Shown here: one piece after another, positions 1 through 7,369 of the stretch | Position numbering within the stretch: position 1 is the first letter of the stretch | How the letters are laid out: each line of letters opens with the position of its first letter | Origin: CAIZGX01 sp044371675 | Lineage (GTDB): Bacteria; Bacteroidota; Bacteroidia; Flavobacteriales_D; Sanyastnellaceae | Length of the DNA: 29,221 nucleotides | Assembly (NCBI GenBank): GCA_044371675.1 | Contig: JBILTF010000023.1 | Span: forward strand, 1 to 29,221 | Reading direction: 5' to 3' | The notes under the pieces: model-generated | Database searches by the model: none | Seen by the model: the letters and a program-made list of their open reading frames with translations, nothing else | Told to the model about the DNA's origin: nothing | Program-made: the position numbers and the translations under genes

Positions 1-2050
1 TATTCAACTGAATTGCATCGACACTCCGCCATGTGCAACGAGCATTGTACAAACCTATTTACCGAATAACGGCTTCGCATTTTCCACAACATCGAACAGT
101 AGCATTTCCAGTTTCCAATGGACCATTACACCCTATGATCAAAACGGACAAGACATGCTGTTTGGTGGAGTATTCACTTCTCCAAACGCCTATTTAACCA
201 GCACATTCGGAGTTGACTATGTCGTAGCTTGTTTGAGCGCAACCTTCAACGACGGTTGCGTCTTCAACACGTGTGATACCTTCCAAGTTGCCTCAGGAGT
301 GCTATGCACAGGTGGATACGTTTTTTGCGATGGAAACAACAATGGATTGTATGAGAGTGGTGAATACGTTCTTTCAAACGCACCTATCACGGTTACCAAT
401 TTAGTAACCGGAAATACTGTATCCGTTTCAACGAATACCGCAGGATACTACAGCGCAGATCTTCTAGGATTTTCCGGTGATTCTCTCACTGTTTCAATCA
501 GCCCAAATTACTTGGCGAACATGGGATACACGACTTCATTTCCCGTGATTGATGTTACTGGTTTGGATTGTCAATCGGGAGGTTCACAAATGCTCAACAG
601 TATTCCTATTCAATGCGCTGACTTCAACCCATACCCCTATTTGTGCTACAGCGGTTATGTCTTCTGCGATGCTAACGGCAACGGAATTCAGAATCCAGGT
701 GAAGCGCCACTCATGGGTGTGCCTATTACCTTAGGCTGGACAACAACAAATTCAACAAGCGTTACTGTTTACTCAGATTCGAGCGGATACTTCAATTATT
801 GCGGATCTATCTACGGAGTAACAAGCGTTGCTATTGCAAGTGTCAGTTCAAGTTGGCTTATCGACAACGGAAGCACTCTTCCCAACAACAACAACATATT
901 CAGCATCCAAGGATCTTTGTATAACATTACCCAGCCTTTGGCCATTCCTGTATATTGTGCCGGTAGCGTTACCCCTTGCTCAGATTTGTGGACAACAGTT
1001 ACACCATGGATTGGGTACTTCCAAGGGCAAAATGCAACCATTCGATTGAACTGGGGGAACTACGGTCCAGGGTCAACACCGTACACCCTTACCTTGAACT
1101 GGCCAGCCAACGTAACATTGAACACATGGTCCATTTTAAATCCGAATTACGTCATCAATGGCAATTCCATCACATGGACCATTAACTCAACGCAAACATC
1201 TTTCTCTACTACAGACCATCTGAGCTTCACGCTTCCGTCTGGATTAATCAATGGTGAACAACATGTATTCACTTCTACCATTGCCTCTACCGAAGGAACA
1301 GATTGCTACGAAGGAAATAACACGGGCGGATTGCTTCAAATATTAGGAAACGCGTATGATCCGAACGACAAGAATGTGTATCGAAAATCGTATCACGATT
1401 ATGGAATTAGCGGCTTCCCGGAAAGCACCATTATTTATGGCGAAGACGATGTGTTGGAATACACCATTCGCTTCCAAAATACAGGGACTGCTCCAGCGCA
1501 AAACATCTTCATTTTAGATACACTCGATAGTGAATTGGATTGGTCTACTTTCCAGTTGTTGCAAACCACTCACGACATGCAAGTGGTGAATCTTGGTAAC
1601 GGTGTTCTTCGTTTTGAGTTCAACAACATCTGGTTGCCAGACAGCAGCGTAAGCCAGGAGTTGAGCCAAGGACACATCATCTTTCGCATTCGTGAAACGC
1701 CAGGCAACGATATATACAGTGAAATTACCAACACTGCATACATCTATTTCGATTGGAACCCAGCTATTATAACGAACACTACCTACAACATCAACGACTG
1801 GATTGAATTCGTGGGTGAAGAAAATGCGTTCAATGTGGAAGCGTATCCGAATCCTATGCAGAATGAATTAACGTTGAAAGTGGAAGGTCAATTCAACTAC
1901 GAAATCCACGATTTAACCGGAAGAAAATTGCTACAAGGAATGGGTGTTGGACAAACCACTATCAGCACTGAAGCGCTTGCAACAGGGACATACTTGATTA
2001 GCGTATACGCAAACGGATCTAAGCAGACAGGTAAGGTTTTGAAATACTAA
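1..2050 (+). CDS. Secreted SdrD-like multidomain protein with type IX secretion sorting domain (5' end outside window)
   Basis: The frame is open from base 2, so the gene begins before the window and 682 residues are visible. Two similar Cys-containing modules with GYVFCDGNNNGLYESGE and GYVFCDANGNGIQNPGE (about 314-560 and 650-950) resemble the SdrD B-like calcium-binding folds of surface proteins. A later segment begins at YDPNDKNVY (about 1357) and continues with YTIRFQNTGTAPAQNI (about 1459), typical of the DUF11/DUF7619-type domain found before sorting signals. The last ~75 residues contain EAYPNPMQNELTLKV and end in KVLKY, a type A sorting domain that directs export through the type IX system and surface attachment. 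Role as adhesin or surface-layer component is inferred. The stop lies inside the 3' end of the convergent hemH. Confidence 0.85.
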   Translation, partial: IQLNCIDTPPCATSIVQTYLPNNGFAFSTTSNSSISSFQWTITPYDQNGQDMLFGGVFTSPNAYLTSTFGVDYVVACLSATFNDGCVFNTCDTFQVASGVLCTGGYVFCDGNNNGLYESGEYVLSNAPITVTNLVTGNTVSVSTNTAGYYSADLLGFSGDSLTVSISPNYLANMGYTTSFPVIDVTGLDCQSGGSQMLNSIPIQCADFNPYPYLCYSGYVFCDANGNGIQNPGEAPLMGVPITLGWTTTNSTSVTVYSDSSGYFNYCGSIYGVTSVAIASVSSSWLIDNGSTLPNNNNIFSIQGSLYNITQPLAIPVYCAGSVTPCSDLWTTVTPWIGYFQGQNATIRLNWGNYGPGSTPYTLTLNWPANVTLNTWSILNPNYVINGNSITWTINSTQTSFSTTDHLSFTLPSGLINGEQHVFTSTIASTEGTDCYEGNNTGGLLQILGNAYDPNDKNVYRKSYHDYGISGFPESTIIYGEDDVLEYTIRFQNTGTAPAQNIFILDTLDSELDWSTFQLLQTTHDMQVVNLGNGVLRFEFNNIWLPDSSVSQELSQGHIIFRIRETPGNDIYSEITNTAYIYFDWNPAIITNTTYNINDWIEFVGEENAFNVEAYPNPMQNELTLKVEGQFNYEIHDLTGRKLLQGMGVGQTTISTEALATGTYLISVYANGSKQTGKVLKY

Positions 2051-3044
2051 CAAGGGCGTCAATCCACACCTCCGAGTCGTTCAAACTCGGAACGAGTTGA
2101 ACTTTTTCGCCTCCGTGTTCTTCAAAAAGCTCTTGGTATTCTTCTCCAATTTCAATGGTTGTTTCCAGACAATCGGCAACGAAAGCGGGAGAAAATACCA
2201 AGAGCTTTTTCGCTCCTTTGTCTCCGAGTTCCTTAATGATATCGTCTGAAAAAGGCTCAATCCATCCTTTGCCTAAGCGACTCTGAAAACACACCGTGTA
2301 TTCACTTTCTGAAAGTCCTACTCCGGCTGCTATAGCGCGAGCAGTAGCATAACACGTAGCCTTGTAGCACATGTGATTCTCTTCGTTAATCTCATGCTCG
2401 CAACTGTGATTGCGACACTTATTGTCGTCGTACAATTTGTCTAACTGACGTTCAGGCAATCCGTGAAAACTGAACAGCACACGATCATATTCTTTCAAAT
2501 CGAATTGCTTCGCATTGTCTACGTAACCTTGAATGTACAAGGGCTCGTCGTAAAACTGAGGCACCAAAACAACTTCCGGAATGCTCCACCACTTAGAAAT
2601 AATTTGCATCACTTTTTCATACACACTTCCTGTTGTGGCTGACGCGTAGTGAGGGAACAACGGCAACACGACAATCTTTTCTGCACCCCACTCTTCTATC
2701 TCGCGTAGGGCGTTGTCTATACTCGGAACCTGATAGCGCATGGCCAAGAAAACTTTTGTTTCGTCTTCATTGAAACGCGCTTGCAGCTGCTCCCTATTTC
2801 TCTTTCCGTAATGAATCAACGGCGAGCCGTTTTCTGTCCAAAGTTTCTTGTAAATCGCAGCACTTTTTCTATGTCGAAAAGGAACAATAATTCCATTCAC
2901 CAAAATGGCTCTTCCAATTGCCGCGACGTCTATGACACGAGGATCGTTCAAGAACTCGGTTAAATATCTGTAAACAGCACCAGGGGTTGGCGCGTCGGGT
3001 GAACCCAAGTTCACAAGAAGGATAGCGGTCTTTTTCATTTTCAT
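2019..3044 (-). CDS. hemH: Ferrochelatase
   Basis: Inserts ferrous iron into protoporphyrin IX (or coproporphyrin in the alternative route) at the end of heme synthesis. The N-terminus MKKTAILLVNLGSPD, the catalytic-His motif FSFHGLPERQ, SRLGKGWIEPF and the acidic motif FVADCLETT are all present. A Cys-rich stretch after the His motif (CRNHSC to MCYKATC) is common in relatives from this phylum. Length is 341 aa from the chosen ATG. Three in-frame ATGs compete: 3068, 3044 and 3038. I prefer 3044 because a promoter-like box ends 8 nt before it and the family's conserved sequence starts at once; 3068 has a GGAGG 7 nt upstream but adds residues outside the family alignment. The last 32 bp overlap the end of the secreted-protein gene in convergent orientation. 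Confidence 0.93.
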   Translation of the reverse strand: MKMKKTAILLVNLGSPDAPTPGAVYRYLTEFLNDPRVIDVAAIGRAILVNGIIVPFRHRKSAAIYKKLWTENGSPLIHYGKRNREQLQARFNEDETKVFLAMRYQVPSIDNALREIEEWGAEKIVVLPLFPHYASATTGSVYEKVMQIISKWWSIPEVVLVPQFYDEPLYIQGYVDNAKQFDLKEYDRVLFSFHGLPERQLDKLYDDNKCRNHSCEHEINEENHMCYKATCYATARAIAAGVGLSESEYTVCFQSRLGKGWIEPFSDDIIKELGDKGAKKLLVFSPAFVADCLETTIEIGEEYQELFEEHGGEKVQLVPSLNDSEVWIDALVSISKPYLSA

Positions 3045-3052
3045 TTCGTATG

Positions 3053-3082
3053 CAAAGGAAAACAACATTCTTCAACCTCCAA
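3053..3082 (-). promoter_or_regulatory. Candidate hemH promoter
   Basis: Minus strand reads TTG, 19 nt, then TTCCTTTG. This matches the Bacteroidota consensus TTG-N19-TAnnTTTG with one mismatch. It lies inside the longest hemH frame, which argues for the inner start at 3044 or 3038. Confidence 0.45.
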
Positions 3083-3094
3083 TGTTCAATGTTG

Positions 3095-3110
3095 TATCTT
3101 TGCATGCAAA
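3095..3110 (+). promoter_or_regulatory. -7 box of yicC operon overlapping a 12-bp palindrome
   Basis: TATCTTTG at 3095-3102 fits the TAnnTTTG -7 element, 17 nt before the yicC ATG. It overlaps a perfect palindrome TTTGCATGCAAA at 3099-3110, which may be an operator. No clear TTG -33 element is seen. Confidence 0.5.
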
Positions 3111-3119
3111 ATTGCACAC

Positions 3120-3989
3120 ATGCTAAGATCTATGACCGGCTATGGTAAAGCCGAACTTCAGAAAGAAACCAAAAAGTTCTCCGCTGAAGTGCGCTCGCTC
3201 AACAGCAAAGGACTAGACTTAAGCGTTCGCGTTCCAAGTGTGTATCGCGACAAAGAGCTGGAATTACGGTCTACCTACGGAGAGCTAGTGGTGCGCGGAA
3301 AGTCAGAGGTTTCCATTTATATTGAAAACAACAGCGGCGAAAAACGCATGCACCTCGACACCGACTTAATGAATTCATATTACAATGAACTTTCAGTTTG
3401 GAAGGAAGGAAAAGACCTCGGTTCAGCCGATATCTTGGCAACGCTTATGCGCATGCCTGAAGTAATGAAGTTCGATCAGGCAGAGCCTACAGAAGATGAA
3501 TGGAACAGCATTGCAGAACTCGTAAAACAGGCGTTTGATCAATTCGAAAATTACAGACAAACAGAAGGCGCGAAGCTTCAAAAAGAATTTGAAATGCGCA
3601 TTGAAAATATTCTTCGATTGCGCGCAGACCTTATTGCGCCTATAGAAGAGCGCAAGGAAAAAACAAGAGAGCGCATTAAGGCACAGTTAGATGAGTTGGT
3701 GGGGAAGGAAAGAATTGACGAGAACAGATTCGAGCAGGAGTTGATTTATTATTTGGAAAAACTCGATGTGTCGGAAGAATTGCAACGTCTGCTTTCAAAC
3801 TGCGAGATGTTCAATGAAGAATTAAGCGGAGGAGCGCAAGGAAGAAAACTCGGATTTATTTCTCAAGAAATCGGAAGAGAAGTCAACACCATTGGCTCGA
3901 AAGCCAACGATGCTATGATGCAGCGTATGGTGGTTGAAATGAAAGACGAATTGGAAAAAATAAAAGAGCAAATAAACAATGTTCTCTAG
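3120..3989 (+). CDS. yicC: YicC/YloC family endoribonuclease-like protein
   Basis: A 289-residue protein with the family hallmarks: N-terminal MLRSMTGYGKAE, the YicC-like N domain over roughly the first 150 residues, then a charged helical region and the C-terminal DUF1732 signature ELSGGAQGRKLGFISQEIGR with EVNTIGSKANDA. Relatives in E. coli and Bacillus are reported to act on RNA as endoribonucleases; activity here is inferred from the family. It is the first gene of a tightly overlapping operon with gmk and nadD: its stop overlaps the gmk start by 11 bp. The start follows a -7 box and palindrome shared with the divergent hemH region. Full length for the family. Confidence 0.93.
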   Translation: MLRSMTGYGKAELQKETKKFSAEVRSLNSKGLDLSVRVPSVYRDKELELRSTYGELVVRGKSEVSIYIENNSGEKRMHLDTDLMNSYYNELSVWKEGKDLGSADILATLMRMPEVMKFDQAEPTEDEWNSIAELVKQAFDQFENYRQTEGAKLQKEFEMRIENILRLRADLIAPIEERKEKTRERIKAQLDELVGKERIDENRFEQELIYYLEKLDVSEELQRLLSNCEMFNEELSGGAQGRKLGFISQEIGREVNTIGSKANDAMMQRMVVEMKDELEKIKEQINNVL

Positions 3990-4563
3990 TCAAGTAACCG
4001 GAAAAGCTATTATTTTTTCTGCTCCGAGTGGCGCGGGTAAAACAACGCTTGTCCGCTACTTACTCTCAGAGCCCGCGCTCATGTTGGCATTCAGCGTTAG
4101 TGCTACTTCTCGCGAACGACGCGGAGAAGAAGTCGACGGAAAAGATTATCATTTTTTATCGAGCGAAGAATTTCAAAATAAGATAGATAACAATGAATTT
4201 GTAGAGTGGGAAGAAGTCTATGCCGGAACGAAATACGGAACACTTAAAAGCGAAGTAGAACGCATCTGGAAAGCCGGAAAACACGTCATCTTCGATGTTG
4301 ATGTAATAGGCGGACTTCATCTCAAAGAAATATTTCATCATCGCGCTTTGGCTGTCTTTGTTCAGCCTCCGAGCGTGGAAGCTTTGATGGATCGTTTGAT
4401 AAACAGATCTACCGAATCGGAAGAAAAAATTCAACAACGTGTTTCGAAAGCTGGATTGGAATTGACCTATGCCGACAAATTCGATGTGCGTTTGGTGAAC
4501 GATAATCTTGACGTTGCGAAAGCCGAAGCGATGATGCTAGTTAACGATTTCCTTGCTGAATGA
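3979..4563 (+). CDS. gmk: Guanylate kinase
   Basis: Phosphorylates GMP to GDP with ATP in purine nucleotide recycling, in the cytoplasm. The P-loop SAPSGAGKTT lies near residues 14-23. It is followed by the GMP-binding region SVSATSRERRGEEVDGKDYH, with the usual SATTRxxRxGE motif, and by EWEEVYAGTKYGTLKSEV, all in the expected order. The 194-aa length is normal for the family. The ATG overlaps the end of yicC by 11 bp and the stop overlaps the nadD start as ATGA, which suggests translational coupling. The yicC-gmk pairing is widespread in bacteria, which supports both calls. Confidence 0.96.
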   Translation: MFSSQVTGKAIIFSAPSGAGKTTLVRYLLSEPALMLAFSVSATSRERRGEEVDGKDYHFLSSEEFQNKIDNNEFVEWEEVYAGTKYGTLKSEVERIWKAGKHVIFDVDVIGGLHLKEIFHHRALAVFVQPPSVEALMDRLINRSTESEEKIQQRVSKAGLELTYADKFDVRLVNDNLDVAKAEAMMLVNDFLAE

Positions 4564-5153
4564 ACATAGCGCTTCTATTCGGTTCTTTCAATCCCGTTCA
4601 CAACGGACACCTCGCCATGGCTCATGCAGCGCTGCAATCGAATAAAATTGACGAAGCGTGGTTCGTGGTTAGTCCGCACAATCCCCTAAAAGGCTTCACC
4701 ACCCTCGCCTCTGCGAATGATCGTGCGAACATGGTATCGCTCGCTCTCATGCACGAAGAGCACATGAAGCTCTGCACCATCGAACTCGACATGCCAAAGC
4801 CTTCGTACACAATTCACACCATTCAAAAACTAAAACGACATTTCCACGAACATGACTTTTTTCTTTTGTGCGGAACAGATGTGGTGAACTCACTTCCGGC
4901 TTGGTATAAGTATAAAGAATTAATTCAAGAAGTGAAATTCTTGGTTTGTTCTCGCGAGATAGAAAATCAATTTGCGAGTCATTCGTTGGTTCAAGAATAT
5001 TCGGAGCAGTTTGAGTTTATTGCTTTTGAAGCGATGGATGTTTCTTCAACGGAGATAAGAGAACAACTTTCGCAAACTGGGGAGTCCTCTAAAGTAACGG
5101 AGCAAGTTTTGGCTTTCATACTCAGCCAGGGATTATATGGATGCAAAAGGTAA
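4560..5153 (+). CDS. nadD: Nicotinate-nucleotide adenylyltransferase
   Basis: Transfers AMP from ATP to nicotinate mononucleotide, making deamido-NAD in NAD synthesis. The nucleotidyltransferase signature GSFNPVHNGH lies at residues 8-17, followed by LLCGTDVVNSLPAWYKY and the C-terminal VSSTEIREQL (SSTxxR) motif. The 197-aa length is usual. The start overlaps the gmk stop by 4 bp, so it is the third gene of the yicC-gmk-nadD unit. The stop runs straight into a purine-rich repeat. Confidence 0.95.
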   Translation: MNIALLFGSFNPVHNGHLAMAHAALQSNKIDEAWFVVSPHNPLKGFTTLASANDRANMVSLALMHEEHMKLCTIELDMPKPSYTIHTIQKLKRHFHEHDFFLLCGTDVVNSLPAWYKYKELIQEVKFLVCSREIENQFASHSLVQEYSEQFEFIAFEAMDVSSTEIREQLSQTGESSKVTEQVLAFILSQGLYGCKR

Positions 5154-5184
5154 GAGAGGTTAAGAAAAGGGAAGAGAGGGGAAG
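5148..5184. repeat. Purine-rich dispersed repeat, copy A
   Basis: A nearly pure purine run of AAGAGAGG and GGGAAGAG units starts at the end of nadD. The core AGAGAGGGGAAGA recurs at 10736-10748, in a similar run before the CPBP gene. A further stretch near 5152 matches one near 10723, AAGAGA(A/G)GTTAAGA. Function unknown. Confidence 0.5.
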
Positions 5185-5191
5185 ATTTATA

Positions 5192-5269
5192 TCTCATTCT
5201 GTTTCTCCTACTGTTTCCCATTTTTTAAGAATTTTCAATTAAGAGAACTCTTTAAGAAACAGAATGAGA
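5192..5269. repeat. 15-bp inverted repeat between nadD and the methyltransferase gene
   Basis: TCTCATTCTGTTTCT at 5192-5206 is the exact reverse complement of 5255-5269, with 48 nt between. A partly related third copy, AAACAGAATGGG, lies at 5275-5286. The long loop makes a simple intrinsic terminator unlikely. The 159-bp gap 5154-5312 otherwise holds only the purine run and no recognisable gene. Confidence 0.6.
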
Positions 5270-5312
5270 ATGACAAACAGAATGGGTATAAAAAATATCA
5301 ACAACAGCAAAA

Positions 5313-5795
5313 ATGACTTCTTTCCAAATCAGCCATCATTTCCAAATCGGTTATATGCATTTATTTTCCGATGGAAAAAACATCACACGCGTTGATTTTG
5401 CTGATGAAGAATTGAAGGAACAACGTTCGTGTGACATCTTAGAAACTGCGAAGAAGCAATTGCACGAATACTTCGCGAATACCCGTCAAACCTTCGATTT
5501 ACCGCTTCTTCCTTCCGGAACGGAATTCCAGAAAAAGATTTGGGATATTCTCCTTCAAATTGAATTTTCAGAAACAAAAAGTTACGAGTGGGTTTCCCTT
5601 CAATATGGAAATAAAAAAGCCATTCGCGCAGTTGGACAAGCCATTGGGAAAAATCCAATTGCGATTGTCATTCCCTGTCATCGCGTGATTGGGAAGGATG
5701 GAAGTCTTACTGGATTCGCCGGTGGCATTCCGCGGAAGCGTCAACTTTTGGCAGGCGAGGTGAACAAAGGGTTTTTAGAATTGAGCTTTGAGTAA
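5313..5795 (+). CDS. ogt: Methylated-DNA--[protein]-cysteine S-methyltransferase
   Basis: Suicide DNA-repair protein that takes the alkyl group from O6-alkylguanine onto its own cysteine. The active-site motif IVIPCHRVIG is present around residues 119-128, followed by GFAGGIPRKRQLL. The DNA-binding helix segment KAIRAVGQAIGKN sits just before it. The 160-aa length is that of the single-domain Ogt/MGMT form, without an Ada N-terminal domain. Whether it is better called ogt or the C-terminal ada type cannot be decided from sequence alone. Its last 55 bp overlap the 3' end of the convergent rfbD. No clear promoter box is visible in the AT-rich leader. Confidence 0.93.
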   Translation: MTSFQISHHFQIGYMHLFSDGKNITRVDFADEELKEQRSCDILETAKKQLHEYFANTRQTFDLPLLPSGTEFQKKIWDILLQIEFSETKSYEWVSLQYGNKKAIRAVGQAIGKNPIAIVIPCHRVIGKDGSLTGFAGGIPRKRQLLAGEVNKGFLELSFE

Positions 5796-6574
5796 GAAGG
5801 TCGCTTCGCAGGCGTAGTATATTCAGCAGTTGAAATCGGAAGTATTGTATTCGAAAAACCAAATTCATTCCTAATTCTTAAAGCGAAATCGTACCACGAA
5901 ATAACTTCGTGTCCGGTGAAGTGAAACAGACCGAACGTCCATTCGGTTTTTTCGTTTAAGCAATTTATGATGTATGTTGAAACTGAATTCGCGACGTCGG
6001 AAGCGTTTGTTGGACAACCCACTTGATCGTTCACCACACTGAGTTCACGCGATGGGTCGGAAGCCATAGCGTTCTTCATGGTTAAGTAAAAGTTCTTTCC
6101 GCAGTTGGAATATAACCAGCTGAGGCGAATCACAATTCCGGTTCCGCATTCCAACACGGCTAACTCTCCTTCGCGTTTGGTTCTTCCGTAAACACCCAAT
6201 GGATTGCATTCGTCGTCTTCAGTGTAGGGAGAATTCTTTTCCCCATTGAACACGTAGTCGGTTGAAAAATGAATCAGCACAATATCGTGCAAGGCACAGA
6301 AGTCGGACAACTCGCTTACGGCTTCGGCATTCACTCGGCGAGCGAGTTCCTCTTCCGTTTCGGCTTTGTCTACTGCAGTGTAGGCAACGGTATTGACAAT
6401 GACATCTGGAATTTCATTTAATTCAGAGAGCTGTTCGAACAAATCATCTTCGAAGTCGAGTTCGTCTCTTCCTAAAAAACGTGTTGTTGCCGATGTTTCA
6501 TTCTTGAACGAATCTGCGAAGCACTGCGCCAGCTGACCGGTCTTTCCCAATATCCAAATAGATGCGTTCGCCAT
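5741..6574 (-). CDS. rfbD: dTDP-4-dehydrorhamnose reductase
   Basis: Last enzyme of dTDP-L-rhamnose synthesis, using NAD(P)H to reduce the 4-keto group. The N-terminal nucleotide-binding motif WILGKTGQLAQ, the segment NTVAYTAVDKAE, the FSTDYVFNG motif and the catalytic YGRTKREGE (YxxxK) are present. The 277-aa length is close to the usual RmlD length. It stands alone here, about 21 kb from rfbA and rfbB at the far end of the window. The start follows a TACCTTCG box by only 6 nt. The C-terminal 18 codons overlap the convergent methyltransferase gene. Confidence 0.92.
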   Translation of the reverse strand: MANASIWILGKTGQLAQCFADSFKNETSATTRFLGRDELDFEDDLFEQLSELNEIPDVIVNTVAYTAVDKAETEEELARRVNAEAVSELSDFCALHDIVLIHFSTDYVFNGEKNSPYTEDDECNPLGVYGRTKREGELAVLECGTGIVIRLSWLYSNCGKNFYLTMKNAMASDPSRELSVVNDQVGCPTNASDVANSVSTYIINCLNEKTEWTFGLFHFTGHEVISWYDFALRIRNEFGFSNTILPISTAEYTTPAKRPSYSKLNSKNPLFTSPAKS

Positions 6575-6580
6575 ATTCCA

Positions 6581-6588
6581 CGAAGGTA
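6581..6588 (-). promoter_or_regulatory. -7 box variant before rfbD
   Basis: Minus strand TACCTTCG lies 6 nt before the rfbD ATG. It differs from TAnnTTTG at one base, the same change seen before three other genes in the window. Confidence 0.4.
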
Positions 6589-6596
6589 AAACGACT

Positions 6597-6635
6597 TAAC
6601 TTTGTTTGGGTATAACTTTTGAAAGCCTTTCAAAA
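6597..6635 (+). promoter_or_regulatory. Promoter box and leader palindrome of the small barrel gene
   Basis: TAACTTTG at 6597-6604 fits the -7 consensus. Between it and the ATG at 6644 is a palindrome with 9-bp arms, TTTTGAAAG at 6617-6625 and CTTTCAAAA at 6627-6635, around a single base. It could be an operator or an mRNA hairpin just before the start. Confidence 0.45.
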
Positions 6636-6643
6636 AAATTAAT

Positions 6644-7369
6644 ATGAAAAAGCTCCTCCTGTTTTCATTCGCGTTAATTACGCTAGCAAGTTTCGCGCAA
6701 GAAAAAAGCTATTCTGATCGCAATCCGCGCAGCGCCACAATAGGCTTCGCTATTCAAGGGGTGCAACCGGTTGGCGAATATGCAGATCATTACAATGGAA
6801 ATCCTGCAGGCCTTTCAGGAATTTTTTCTCATCCGATAAAACAATCTCCCTTCGACTGGGGAGTTCAATTCTCCTGGAATCAAATGGGAGCGTTAGACCA
6901 AGACATTTCCGTTTACGCCGGAACAAATGTATTGGGAGATTCTGTCTATAACGACGGCACCTACCGCGTTCGTCACAACAACTACCGCTACCAAGGATTG
7001 CTTCGTTTCCGTCCGTTTAACGGGTCCTTTCAACCTTATGCAGAAGGACTAGCTGGAGTGGAAACCTTTTCCACCAAGACAGATATTTCAGTTCAAAACA
7101 GCGGTGGTTTTTCTTCGGTTGAAGAAGCGAAAGTGCAACAAAGCAGCACATCGCTTTTATACGGATACGCCCTTGGACTCCGCTTCCGCACAAAGAATGC
7201 AAGAAACATTTGGTTCGACATTCGTTACGAAAACATTCAAGGCGGCAAAGCGCAATACGTCATTCCAGAGACAGCAACCATTCAGAATAACACTGATCTT
7301 GTTTACACAACAGGCACTACAAAAACCAATCGCCAAATCATTCAATTCGGACTCACCTTCGGCTTCTAA
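6644..7369 (+). CDS. Outer-membrane beta-barrel protein, hypothetical
   Basis: A 241-residue exported protein. MKKLLLFSFALITLASFAQ is a clear signal peptide with cleavage likely after the Ala before Gln. The mature part alternates polar and aromatic residues in short segments (for example FDWGVQFSWNQMG, YRYQGLLRFRPF, SLLYGYALGLRFR, NIWFDIRYENI) and ends in IIQFGLTFGF, as expected for an 8-strand-type barrel with a C-terminal aromatic residue. No enzyme motif is seen. The stop shares bases with the stop of the convergent permease gene (CTAA). Specific function unknown; transport, adhesion or structural roles cannot be separated from sequence. Confidence 0.75.
   Translation: MKKLLLFSFALITLASFAQEKSYSDRNPRSATIGFAIQGVQPVGEYADHYNGNPAGLSGIFSHPIKQSPFDWGVQFSWNQMGALDQDISVYAGTNVLGDSVYNDGTYRVRHNNYRYQGLLRFRPFNGSFQPYAEGLAGVETFSTKTDISVQNSGGFSSVEEAKVQQSSTSLLYGYALGLRFRTKNARNIWFDIRYENIQGGKAQYVIPETATIQNNTDLVYTTGTTKTNRQIIQFGLTFGF

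Noticed and set aside
3045..3068. hemH start at 3068 with a GGAGG ribosome-binding-like site
   Set aside because: Adds MLFSFAYE outside the family alignment and places the candidate promoter inside the gene; kept only as an alternative.
5192..5269. Intrinsic terminator of yicC-gmk-nadD
   Set aside because: The 48-nt loop and lack of a T run after the stem do not fit; kept as an inverted repeat only.
5383..5658. 91-codon minus-strand frame inside the methyltransferase gene
   Set aside because: Shadow frame; the plus-strand protein has the full PCHRV active site.
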